DNA of 64,000 bases from Cladobotryum mycophilum. Lineage: Eukaryota > Ascomycota > Sordariomycetes > Hypocreales > Hypocreaceae. The stretch's first letter is position 1. Each line of letters starts with the position of its first letter. Under the pieces are notes generated by a model. That model did no database searches and had not been told where the DNA came from. It was given only the letters and a program-made list of their open reading frames with translations. Below are positions 24,643-36,110 of this stretch, piece after piece. The translations under genes were made by a program, and so were the position numbers. The stretch lies in contig JAVFKD010000004.1 in assembly GCA_036429605.1 (NCBI GenBank), positions 868,001-932,000 on the forward strand, written 5' to 3'.

Positions 24643-25802
24643 TTTGTAGCTTGGTAATAGCAGGGCAGCGTTCAAAGTAAAGAAAGAAAGAAAAAAGAAG
24701 AAAGAAACTCCGAAATGCAGTCCTTGATGGTGAGGATTTCGTTCTAGTTGCTTGCCAAATGAGTTTGTGCTGAGACCCGATGTTGGAGGCAGTAGGGCAA
24801 AAGGGGGGGAGGGGGATCATATATAAAAGGTGGGAATGAAGCAGTGATTCAGAGCGTCCCAAGTCATGGTAACCGACAACAATTGCGAAAAGCTGCGCGA
24901 ATGGTTTATTCAGTGCTCGGACAGATTGGGCCCCAGGTTCGGACAGGTTGATGGTCTGATGACGAGAATAGAAGTGAAGGGTGATGGGGTTGAGGGAGTG
25001 TTTGTCAGTTGTGCAACTACCCAGCAGGAGGCGGCATCAGCTTCACTGCCATGTTTCGAGGACTCACTGCTGGACTGCTCTCCCTTTGGGGTTAATAAAG
25101 CGAGGTTGCTGTGCCAAACCATTATCAGGGAAACAAGATATCGTAGGCCCGTTTCACAGCAGGGGGCTGTCAAGCAGAGCTTTGGGACCATCAAGGTCTA
25201 TACTTCCCTCATACAAAGTAACTCATGTATGCACTTCGCACGTCATGATGGGGCATGATCAGGACATGTGACTAGAATTGCCAAACCACTGGAAGCCAAA
25301 ACATGATTCCACATAGTGATTGATTCTCATTCCAATTGTTACACCTCGTCTATATTCAATCCAATTGTGCTGAACTCGCAGCAGATGCTTCATACCCATT
25401 CATTACTCCCCCACAATCGTTGTCTTCGTACATCTAACACTCATATCGAACCCATATTGTATCCCCCAAAACAAGACATTCAAAAGACCCCCCATATGCC
25501 CCCTTGATAAACCCCTCCCAGAAAACACAATGCTAAATGCAAAAACTCATAATCATTACGCCCCCAAAGTAGTCGTTGTTCATCCCAAGATATTGTAAAA
25601 AGAAAAAGAAAAAGGCAATGTCTCATAAGACTCGTAGATTTCTTCGACCATCTCCGTGAATTGCGGAGTCGCGCATGTTCCCCCTTCAGCCGATAGCAGG
25701 CGGAAAGAAGAAGGAAAAAAGAATAGGGGAGGTGGATGTAGCCGCTAAGCTGGGAAAAGAGGTGGAAATATTGATCTTAGGAAGCGAAAAAAAGGGGGGG
25801 TA
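24643..25802. other. Intergenic
   Basis: Probable promoter of the poly-Glu gene, then sequence without a supported gene. A 130-codon frame at 24866-25258 has weak protein character and is not called. Region 25540-25800 is probably the 3' UTR of the small membrane-protein gene. Confidence 0.4.
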
Positions 25803-25964
25803 TTAATTCGCTAAGCTTTCAGTGCGGCGGCTGCTACTTGACTCGGACGTGACGCTGAGATCCTTCTTGACGGTGTGTACCAGCTTCCAGATGCCAAACG
25901 AGACGGCTGCCAGAAGGATGAAGAGAATGATGATGATGAGGGCGATGACGTTGTTGCGACGCAT
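25803..25964 (-). CDS. Small single-pass membrane protein, 53 residues
   Basis: The ATG at 25964 opens a 54-codon frame ending in TAA at 25803-25805. It starts MRRNNVIALIIIIL, has one strongly hydrophobic segment (about residues 6-28), then WKLVHTVKKDL and a Ser/Arg-rich tail (SESSSSRRTESLAN). The two arginines before the segment and the lysines after it would fix topology. Codon use (GTC, CTC, ATC) is that of an expressed fungal gene. No named family is recognised. Fungi have many short tail- or signal-anchored proteins of this shape that automated annotation misses. Confidence 0.6.
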   Translation of the reverse strand: MRRNNVIALIIIILFILLAAVSFGIWKLVHTVKKDLSVTSESSSSRRTESLAN

Positions 25965-27378
25965 TGTGATGGTCTGATCTCCTAGTCAAGGAGATTGTGT
26001 GAATGTGGATAGTTGTGGTTGAAAATAGCGTCGATTGTGGACTATTGTGCTTTTTAGAAAGTAAATAGGAGTCTCTCTCTCTGTCTGTGTGAAGATGAAG
26101 ACGGTCGTGTTCTTTTTGTTGAATGACTGGCAGACAAGGTTAGTCAATGAAGTTCTGCCCAAAAGATCACAAAGCAGGAAAAACATACCCAATAAGGCGG
26201 TGATGACTCGTAGCACAAACAACTAAGCAAAGGCGGGTTGGTGAAGCTACGTTGTTGAGTTGAGTAGTACAAAGCAGGATACTACCAATCCAAGCCAAAG
26301 TTCCAATCAATGGAATCAAAGACACTTTTTAATCCAAGTCAATCTCGTAAGAGAGGTAAAAAAAGACGCGTAAAGTAGTATGTAGGGTTCAGGAATGCAC
26401 GTAGTCGAGCCCGCACAGTCAAACCCTCACTATATACGTGGTTGCCCCGCCACCTGCATTTATCACCAAAAAAAAACCCAACTTTGAAAAAAATGGCTGG
26501 GGAAGCTTCAACCCAGCACACAAAGTAACTACTGCCCAATGAAACGCCCATTAAAGTCTGGACGCGTCTTGAGTGGCCCGCCCCGAGGAAAAGAGGGGCT
26601 ATCCCGGAAGGTGGACCCATAATTCTAGGGGGAGAGGAGGGACTGACAGCGTCGCTACTGCGTGTTGCGCTGGCCGAGGGCCGCATGTCCCCCCAGCCTC
26701 CAAAAACGGCTGTTTGAAGGACTGTGATTGGTCAAAGCTAGGGTAAAGATTTTGACCAATGAGCAAGCTCCAGGGAAGACACTACGAGCTTGTAGCTGGA
26801 ACAGCTCCGGGACGCAGACCATGTCTCGGCATTACAGGAGGACCAAGGACATTCAATATCGTGCCATCTTGTCTCTGTACCCAAAAGAAACCGAGATTCC
26901 CAGTGTTTCGTATTCCCATACTGCCGAGTGAAACATGGTATTTCCCAAAACAAGTATTTGCTAGCAAAACTCCCAAAGAAAAAGAAAACGGTTCCACCAG
27001 CGCTGCCGCCATGTCTGCAGACACACCCCTCACGCGAGCAAACATATCCCTGCCATGCAATCCAAGTTTGATTGCAGTAGAAAACCATGTTTGCAAGTCA
27101 CATCTTGCAGCTTCATCTGATGAAGCTGAAATATCATATCCTCACTCTCCTCCTGTAAACTAGTAGCTGATCAATCAGCATCGCATCGCCCATCACCTCG
27201 CAATACGCAAATGATAAATCCGGACGCGCCAACCTGCTTGAGCCCCCCAAAAAAAGAAAAAAGAAAAGCATCCAGTCAATTCATCCATCCCTATTCAGCG
27301 CCTGCCATAAAGCAACACCTCTCGTAGACAATGCTATGCCGCTTGCCGCACTCGATTTACATACCCGTTCGCGATTTT
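25965..27378. other. Intergenic
   Basis: 5' leader and promoter of the small membrane protein, then no supported gene. Contains an inverted repeat of two CCAAT boxes at 26727-26760 (listed separately). Confidence 0.4.
26727..26760. promoter_or_regulatory. Perfect inverted repeat carrying two CCAAT boxes
   Basis: ATTGGTCAAA (26727-26736) and TTTGACCAAT (26751-26760) are perfect reverse complements separated by 14 bases. Each arm contains CCAAT, the binding site of the fungal HAP/CBF complex. There is no clear gene close by on either side, so the target is unknown. Confidence 0.35.
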
Positions 27379-28364
27379 TTATTCGTTTTGAGCCTTATTC
27401 TCTTCCCTAATGATTCTAACGTGGCGTTCGTAGAATAGGAGCATCTGAAATATCACAGTCAGCCTTTAGTTCACCCACCCCAATAATCCAACTCTCTTCT
27501 TACCTTTTGTGGGCATTTCTTATATATCACACTCGTATCGTGCTTCGTCTTTCGTCCGTTCTTCCACACAAGGTAGACGACAAGCCTACCACTGCCCTCA
27601 TCCTCGCACGCATCAATCGACTCAATCTCGTCCTCCCATGATCCCGCAGGAGGGCTCCAGCTCTTGTTTGAGACGGGCGGTGTCGAATCACTGGGATGCA
27701 CACCATTTTTTCGCGATCGCTTCGGAGCGGCGGCGGGCGTTGTACTAGACGTCCTGCCTCGCTTCTTGCCCCGCGCGGCCTCTTGTGATTCTTCAAAGAT
27801 ACTGTCTCTGCCACCCACGGATGTGAGGTAGGCAGCAAGGATTTCGCTCGCAGACTCCCTGAGCATAAGCCATTAGCACCCTGCTTCTTTCCCTCTTTCG
27901 ACGTCCCACAACATACTTGAGATTCTCCTCTGGTTCCCAGGTGAGATCCGACTTTTTATCCCAACCTTCCCACTTGACCTGGAATTTCAGTGTCCCCTGG
28001 TAAAGTCAGTCATGTCCCATACAATGCAGTTGCATTTCCACCTACATCTTCGTCAATCATGTGCTTTTTAATCGCTTCGACGATAAACCTGCCAAGCGTA
28101 AGCCACTGCACCATTCAAAAAGCCCAAAACGACATACTCGTCTTCCCCAAGATCTTCATCGCCATCTTCGTCTCCTTCTTCTTCCTCATCCCCCTCCTCA
28201 TCTTCATTAGCGTCGGCTCCATTAGATAGCTTCACACTCTTCACAGGCACGTCCTCTGACGTCGACCCGCGCAACTTGGCCGGAAGCGGGCTCTCGAAAT
28301 CAGAGGCCTCGTCGTCGCTCAAAGCTGCTTTAATCTTAGTACCCCTCTTTCGTCCTCGCGGCAT
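27379..28364 (-). CDS. Heterochromatin protein 1 (chromodomain plus chromoshadow domain)
   Basis: Five exons on the minus strand: 28364-28138, 28088-28046, 27996-27917, 27858-27504 and 27444-27379, total about 256 residues, all introns GT-AG and in phase. After a basic start (MPRGRKRGTKIK) and an acidic tract comes a chromodomain (about residues 75-125: EDEFIVEAIKKH, KFQVKWEGW, DLTWEPEENLK) with aromatic residues (F, W, W) that cage methylated H3K9. A basic hinge (KKRGR, PKRSRK) follows, then a chromoshadow domain (about 185-256: SWEDEIESIDACE, LVVYLVWKNGRKTKHD, CPQKMLLFYERHVR). It reads H3K9me made by a DIM-5/Clr4-type methyltransferase, condenses repeats and in Neurospora recruits the DNA methyltransferase DIM-2. 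Small exons 2 and 3 would be missed by ORF-based calling. Confidence 0.93.
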
Positions 28365-31300
28365 GATGGTGAATATGAATGTGGGGTGTGGATGAATGGT
28401 TGGATGAAGCTGTGTTGTGCTTTCGGGAAAGAAGATCCTGGTCCTTCAATGGGCAGGCGCATAGCTGCAGGAGCAGGGGCGGTGAATTGGGAACGCACCT
28501 GGAGGCATGTTCGCGATTCACGGACTCGCGTGGCGGTTGTATATCGATTAGAATCGTCGTTGGCGCAAATTGGTCGTCGCAAAATGGAGCCGTCAGCTAG
28601 AGTTGGCAAACGCGATGCGGCGCGTTGGAGAGCCCTTGGAGTTGTCCCCAGCCACCTGAGGGTGGCGCAGGTAAATCACGTGATCATATCGTTCTCTTTG
28701 ATGCGATTGAATTGGGAATATTGCTTGCTTTGAAGAGAAACATATGCACGTTTCCAACCCAGGCTTTTTTGGGGGTACTCTTTATTTCATATGAAGCTTA
28801 TAATTGATCATGACTACAACATTGGCACTATGAACAATATTCACCTTCACATCGGATAGATAGATATTTGGTTGCGCCTCTCTAACAAGGCACTGTTGGA
28901 GTCTCAGTGCCCATAACCCTTCCAAATACAACGTTTCAACGCCTCCCAGCGCATGCATGCTGCCATGGTCATTTGTTATTGTCGCCATAGTTCATTAATC
29001 TTGTCTGATTGATAATTCGAGTCTTGGGATCAACGAGGTATTCATTTCCTACACTGCCAATTCCATGGATCATCTATGGATCACGATACATCATATTAAT
29101 GGCTCAGATCGCAACGCTTTCCCGAAACACGGTCCATTTTCAGGAATACCACATCCGTATCGGTCCGCTGCACCTCCTTCAGTGCCTTCATCTATCTTAT
29201 CTGCATGATCACATTAGTCGCATGTACCTGAATTAATTCTGATGTCAGTTTTGCATCAATGGATGATTCTGGTCATTGCAGAGGCCGTCTTTCAGCGCGA
29301 CCTGAAACATCCAGGTAGGAGGTTGCCTCGTTGCATCCATCGTACGTTTGCTGCGGAGTACCTATATCTAAACTGTAGAAAGTCAGTCACACATCCACGG
29401 CCGGTGTGAGTATCGCAATTTATTTCATTTATTACTTGTACATTGCATGCTCCGATCGCTAGCCAAGCTGAGTGTCTCCGCAAGGGCGCAACATCGGTTA
29501 GAATACAGGTAAACCTCGCGGTGTCGGCGTGGATCCTGCAAAAAGTCCTTTCGGCAGGCACTTATAAATCATGCTGGTTAAACCTCGTCGTACGTTAGGA
29601 CACCCTCATTCTCCCGTCCCCCAACCTTGGTGATAAGTCCCATGCAGCATCCAATATTAATTGACCTCCCAAGGAGAGTTTGACTGCATGGGAGAGTGTG
29701 CATAGACGAGGCCTGCCACGGGCCTGCTCCGGTATTGTCAACAGATACATTTTCTAATCTTGCTCCAAGGCCTAAGAGACACAAGACACAAGACACAAGA
29801 CACTGAGGCTCCTCCCTGTAAACACAGAGTCGAGACTCTGGCTAGTTGAAGGGCTCTCCCGGCCACATTTGAGCGACATCCGTACAAAGAGACCTGGGCC
29901 AGGGGCAGGTGGGCCATGTAATAAATGCAAGTCGAGGGATCTTTTTTCGAGATCGGCGTTTAGAGCAACCAATATTGCGCTTACCCAAAGTGCCAGCGGC
30001 TCGGTTGGCACGCTACCTTCAATCAGACACGATACTCCAGAGTACAATGACCCTATGCTCTCGGCCACCAGCGAGATCCTCTAGCTTGTCTCATGCGCTA
30101 TACAAAGCGGCAGCTTGGGGCCTAGCCATGAGCTTACCCATCGACGAATAGCAGATTTTCGATCTCAGACTGGCAGGGAAGACAAGGAAAGGGACATAGT
30201 TGCCGGAGTAGATGGGGTCACTAAGACGAAAAGGCATTGTCTTGGGGCTTGGGACTTGGGGTCCTAATCCTGGTGTCATAAGTCCATTGGGATGTGATTC
30301 ACACGACCGACTCAGATGGATTGGACAACCCCATTTTGCGACATTTGAATCAACATCTGGATACGACCGGTGAAGATTGAGATGGGGACTCACGTGGGGA
30401 GCTTAAATGAAGGCGTGGCAGATCAACAGTCAAGGGAGTAACCATCTCGCCGGACAAATTTGGGATGGGGATAGCTCTCAACGATTTCATAGGAATTCCT
30501 TCTTAGCAGACCCGAGACCCGTTCTTTATTGCTTTGTTTGTCTTGGAAGCCTTCAAGCCTGATCTCGGCTTCGGTCTTTGTACCTTATGGCACTATCACC
30601 AAAACCGCCAATATCAAAGACACTGTCTTAAGGGAGGAAGCCAGACAACAAACTTTTGCTGTACCTGCCCTGATTCGGCGTTTTGCAATAATACTTGCAG
30701 CATGTTTTTTGTTTTTTTTAACAGAGAGGCTTTGATAGTTCAGACAGTACCATTATGGAGCGTGTAGATCTCCCAATCATACAGAGTTTATGAGCCCTAA
30801 AGACTCCGAACCCCATTCGCTGTTCAAGCAGTAATACTGACAGTAATACTGACCGTGTGCGCTTTGGCGTGGACCAACTATACTCGCAGTCTCTCTCGTC
30901 TGATGAGGGCCGTTGAGGGATTTCGGAGAATGTGCTCGTAGACAAGGTAATCTGAATCCAGAGCGGCAGGACTTCTGCAATGGTTAAGGGGTCCATGCAG
31001 GTGTTTCTCTCCTTAGACAGCGCCAAGGCGCTTTTTTGTGATGATGATGCATGTTGGTCGGTGCCATCCATGTCTGAATCCCCACAGCCTTGCGCTAATG
31101 ACGGTCAGGGGCCGGGAGCTGTTGTCCATCGTCAGTCAAGCTATTTTCCCTTGTCGCTATGGAGCTTGACAACATCAGTGTTTAGTAGGTTATTTTTGGC
31201 TGGCAAGCTCTATGTGCTGGCTCGAGAGAATGCAAAGGTAGAAAATCGAGGCTCCTCTCTTTTATGAATTATTCCGATGCTTCACTGCTTACCATTCTCA

Positions 31301-33511
31301 AGCTTACAAGTGGTTCGGAGTAATTGGCGGAGAGACAGCCGAAAAGGGTCCGGGACCCATTGTGACATGGGGGCCTGTCGTCGTTCTCTCATGCACACAG
31401 TCCAGACAGCAATTAGACCGTTGACGAACGGTAGGGACAAGCGGCGACGCGGAAGCACCATGACAGCTTCCGGGACGGACAGGGATGGAGGCCAGAAGCG
31501 CTCACTCTTGCACCAGCAATGCGATTGAATCTCGGCTCTGATCCGTTTCTCTTCTCGGTGCGTATTTTGGCGAGAAGAGGGCCGATCTCAACGATGAATG
31601 GACGAGAAATCAGTGACCTACCCTGGCCTGGCCCGTCCTGGGTGATCTCCCGAAGCAAACCCTCCTGAAGTCTCGGATCTTTTTGGATCTCGCCTGTCGC
31701 TGAGAGAAAACTGCCTCGATATGGACTGTACGGGATACAAAGAGTATGTACCATACATATGCAAGTGTTCAACCGAGTTTATATGAAGTCGCCCACCTGC
31801 CAGGCTAGTAAACATTCCGATAATTAAAACTGCATCAGGTTGTAATTCATCAATCGGCGCGATTGACTGCAAGGGAGGCTCAAGTCGAAGTGACCTGGAC
31901 CTTTTGCAGGCTGATCTGTTCCTCATAGGCAGCTTGGCTTACAGGTTGGGTAGGTAGTATTGGTGATACTGCAATCGTTCTATAATAAGCACACAACGAC
32001 TCAGACTCGACCAAGTACAAATCATAGGAATGAATGAATAGCATTGGCTAGACAAGACCGACGGAAGCCTTTTTCAAAGTGAGGCGAGGCGGTCTTGATT
32101 GAACTTGACGCATCCGTGGTCTTTAAGACGACAACTAAAAACCCTCCAGCACGCTCGTGCATAGTGAAGCGGTTTCATAGTCACCAGGGAACACTTGGCA
32201 ACAAACAGTTCGAGACTCGGGCTCGTTGAAGTTTTCTCTCTCCTCTTGAATCTGAAATGCCGAGAAAGGGGGCATACATGGAAATCTCTGTGTTCGAGAA
32301 GCCAGATAGACGCCCGTCAGTGAAAGCCTCCTTAGGGGGGAGCCACCTACTTTGATGCATGCAGCCAGCAGCAGCGGCAGCGGCTCGGTACCAGTATAGC
32401 ACACACGCAACTGGGCTGACTTTGTGGTCAGCGACACGTCCACGACATTCATTGAGCTTCAAAGATGTTGATGTAATGGGAATAGTATCAGAACGGCCCA
32501 AGCACGCACACCAAAGTTGAAGACAACGAATAATAGCTAAAGAGAGTCGAGAACGTGACCTTGCAGCAAGTTGCAGCCGCAGTAAGTACGATCTACGGTT
32601 GCCCACCCCATGAGCCTGAACACGCTACAAGTGACTTGTGACTTGCGCTTGTACTTCATACTGGTACAAGTAGATGCCCAGGCTGGTCCTTTGTTTTTTT
32701 TTAAGGGAGTCGCGGACATGGATGGAGGCCCTGGAGTCCTCTGTGTCAATCTGGGGGTTGGCTTTAGCGCTCCTGCGGTGGGACAGGGGGAGGTGTACAT
32801 ACCTGGGTACTCCGTCCAGTACCTTTGTGCAGTGGTGTGGTCAGTGATGCCGATGCTACAGTGGGCGTACAGCTGGCGCAGGTACATGCGTGTTCCTTTT
32901 GCCAGGGATCCTTGGGATGCGTCCCGTCACGGTTCCACCCCTGAGCCGGACTCACCACCTAAAAAAATAATTAAATGTTTCCTTTCTCGACCTCTCTCCT
33001 GACTCTGGACTGCTTGCTGCTGCCACGAGGGGGAAAAAAAAGGTTGAACTGCCTGTCTGTCTGATGAGAGAGCATTTGATTTGATTTTTCTTTTCTTTTT
33101 CTTTTCTTCTTCTTGCCATTCCCATCCTCCCCCAATGCTCTCCTCTCCCTCTGGCCTGATCTAGCAATCTCCCATCAACCTCCTGCATCACCAAGAGGAC
33201 TTTGAGCCTCTACACGCTCGTTACAACCCAGAACCAACCCCTGTTCCTATCCATACACTCCTTTTAATGCTGCTGCTCCTGCTCTCTACAGTCCCTGTTC
33301 CACAACGACGAGAGAAGCTGCTCTGCTTTGCTTTTTCCTAAACGTTATTATATCTTGTTCCTTTCTTTTCTGATCAACAACGCTCGAGTTCTCCTTTCCT
33401 TTCCTTTGATCGAATCCATCCAACTAAACCCACCTTACCTTACCTTCATTACTATCGCCGCGTCTCCTTACACGTTCTCATCTAAGCGACTACTACTTTC
33501 AACCACCCACC
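28365..33511. other. Long region without recognisable gene (5.1 kb)
   Basis: I see no supported coding sequence: the longest frames are about 100-140 codons, overlap on both strands and resemble no family. Base composition is not AT-rich, so this is not a typical RIP-degraded transposon. It holds a four-unit ACAAGAC tandem repeat at about 29777-29803, near copies of TACGGAGTA at 29352-29360 and 32808-32816, and a pyrimidine-rich stretch at 33080-33510 that looks like the leader of the next gene. Confidence 0.5.
29777..29803. repeat. 7-bp tandem repeat (ACAAGAC), about four units
   Basis: Short perfect tandem array in the gene-poor region. No function evident. Confidence 0.7.
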
Positions 33512-35518
33512 ATGTCCGAAGCTGCAGGTGAAGAAGCCTCCGAGTCTAACCTCCCCAAGACGGTCAAGGATAAGACGTGTCCCTACTGTGGTCAAGCCTT
33601 CACATCTTCTTCCCTCGGCCGACATCTCGATCTCTATATAAGGGAAAAGAACCCCAAGCCACCCGATGGAGTCCACGACATTGATGCTATTCGCAAGCTC
33701 CGTGGCAACATTACAAGACGACAGGCCAGAGGCTCAACATTCGGTCGAAGAGATGACTCGACTCCTACAAGCACTCCGAGACCTAGCGTCAGAAGAATGT
33801 CACCGTCGGTGGATGGCGATTCATTCACTCCTTCTTCTTTGCCAAAGGAAGGCCAGTATGCTGTGGACTCGACACTCAGCAAATTCCCCTATGCCTCACG
33901 ATGGGAAGGTGCTGGTGGTGTGAATGATCTTGCCAGTACACCCCAGGAGGGCAACAAACGCCCGGGAATGCAAAGGACCGTCAGCAAGCAGGTGGCTCAC
34001 AAGGTGCAACTCGATGTCAAGCAAAAATTGGCAGACGCCATGGACACAGCGCGAGCTGCGGAGCTGGCACTGAGGGAGCTATTAAGCTCATGGCGAGCAG
34101 CCAAGTACGGCCCTTCATCCTAGATGGTGCATTGAATTGACTCGGACTAACTGATGGATAGGCAACAGATTGACAACAACTCGACACCCTTTGACTTTGA
34201 TCCTCTAGCGTTGGATTTCCCAGCTCTAACGCTACGATGCCTCCCATCGCCCCCTACGCTATTCTCCTCTACTCAGCTTCCGACTCCGACATCTTGGGCT
34301 GTCCAATCACCAGGACAGCGAGAAAATAACGCTCTACAAGCTTATTTTGAGGAGGAATTCAAAAATTGGAGGGTTGCTTGTGCTTCAGCTACGACGGTCG
34401 TCATCGAAGATATGCCATATCCATCCGGCAACGGACAATATCGAGATGCGAAGGAGATGGTCAAGAAAGCGGAGAGGGCGGCAGAGACTCTTGAGAAACA
34501 AGTCAATGAACACCTGAAACAGGCATATGCAGTGTGGGAAGCGTTACCTGCGCAACGACGAAATGAACTGTGGATTCTCGAGCTGGCGCGCGGGGTTGGC
34601 CGAAAGCACCAGGAGACAGAGAAGATGAAGGAGCAGCAACAGAAGCTGGAGCAAGAAAATGCAAACCTCAAGCTTCAGATTGACCAGCTGAACCGGTCAC
34701 AGCAACCTAAAGAGTACAGGATCCTCTCTCCTACCACAATCCCTCTTGATCGAGAAGTTCTCGCCCATGCCTATGCAGAAGGAGTCAAGGGTGCTAGGGG
34801 TGTTGGATTTGATCTTGAAGATCGCCATTTAGACCTAGGCAGTGTCGTGACCAAGGCGATTGAGAGATGGAAGAATGTTATTACATCTACTCGTGTGACT
34901 TCGGGTGGAATGAATGCACAGCGGTCATTGGACCAAGCATCCGCTCAAACCCCCGGAGCAACAAGTCAGAATAGCCCGGCCCAATCCCGACAGCCAAGCG
35001 TTGTTCAAACACCGCAATTGTCACAGCAACCACCACCTCCACCGCAAACTGATAAACGACTTTCCACAGCCAGTACGAATCCCCCTTCAAGTGAGCAAAC
35101 GGCACCATCTACTACTACGACCGGTCCACCATCCATTGAAGAGACGAGTGACCAAGATGCTGATGCAGAAATGGAGGATGATGATAGTTTTGCCATGATG
35201 GCTCAGTCTCCTGTTAAGCCAGCCCCTCCCCTGCAGCCGCAGGCTCAGCTGGAAGTTCCAAGAACAAGGGGCCCAATACCTCAGCAGCAGCAGCAGCAGC
35301 AACAGCAGCCACCACCACAGCAACCGCGCCCCGCGGCAGACATGCGGTTCATGATGCCGAATGGAACAGGTAGTCCTGTAAACAGGACTGCTGCTATGGC
35401 AGCCATGACTCGATCTATGCCCAACATGAACATGGCAGCAATGCAAGCGAGTGCACTGCACGGGGCAGATATGAGCATGACCATGCAGGGCGTCCGAGGC
35501 GACATGTATATGGAATAG
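33512..35518 (+). CDS. Conserved fungal protein with zinc-binding motif and Gln-rich tail
   Basis: Exons 33512-34104 and 34162-35518 with a 57-nt intron (GTACGG..TAG), total 649 residues. Near the N-terminus CPYCGQAFTSSSLGRHLDLYI gives a C2H(C)-type zinc-binding knuckle, followed by an IRKLRGNITRRQARGS segment. The middle (about residues 270-390) is helical with a coiled coil (HQETEKMKEQQQKLEQENA). The C-terminal third is disordered: Pro/Ser/Thr-rich, an acidic patch (DQDADAEMEDDDSF), a CAG-coded Gln run (nine Gln at 35281-35307) and a Met/Asn-rich end. No signal peptide or membrane segment. The composition suggests a nuclear or transcription-related protein, but I cannot name a family. The very long upstream region fits a regulator. 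Confidence 0.8.
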
Positions 35519-36110
35519 TATCGCGATGAGTTTCGAATCTAAGCGGGGAAAAAGCGGAAAACGCAATAATCAATACAATATTTGAAAGAAAGAGCTTAAG
35601 CGACGGCAGTGAAGGCGGTTTTTGGGCTATTAGAGAAAAGCACACAGCAGAGATGGCACCAGAGTGTCTTGTTTCGAGCGAATTTAAAAAGGCGACTTTT
35701 TATTTATTTATTTACTTTATTTTCTTTTCTTCTCAATGTGACAATTCCATCAATAAAAAAACAGGATGTCTTACGACGTGTTAATACGAATTTTGAAATC
35801 ATTTCTTGGAAGGGTGAGCGAGCATGTGAAGTACGTCTTTTGGGCAGTATGTATGTTTAGGGATCTATGATGGCCGCTGCGGCAATAGTCTAGTGTGTAG
35901 GATTTCAATAGGAGATGATCAAAGTTTAGTGAAGATTGCTTTGCTTGTACACTCCATATTAAATTTAGATGTTGAAATATTTGTCTATGTGTGAGATGTG
36001 TGCTTTCTAGTGTCTTGTGTCTATGTATTAGGATAACCCTTTTGACACCGATTTTTATATTATGATACACTTATGTTACATATGATCTCTCACGTTTATG
36101 AGATGTTTCT
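35519..36110. other. Intergenic between convergent genes
   Basis: AT-rich 3' regions of the zinc-binding protein gene and COX15. No gene seen. Confidence 0.5.

Noticed and set aside
24866..25258. 130-codon plus-strand frame upstream of the poly-Glu gene
   Set aside because: No family resemblance, no clear codon bias, overlapping frames on both strands are also open; not enough to call a gene.
29000..32900. Transposon or retroelement in the gene-free stretch
   Set aside because: No reverse transcriptase, transposase, terminal repeat or AT-rich RIP pattern could be recognised.
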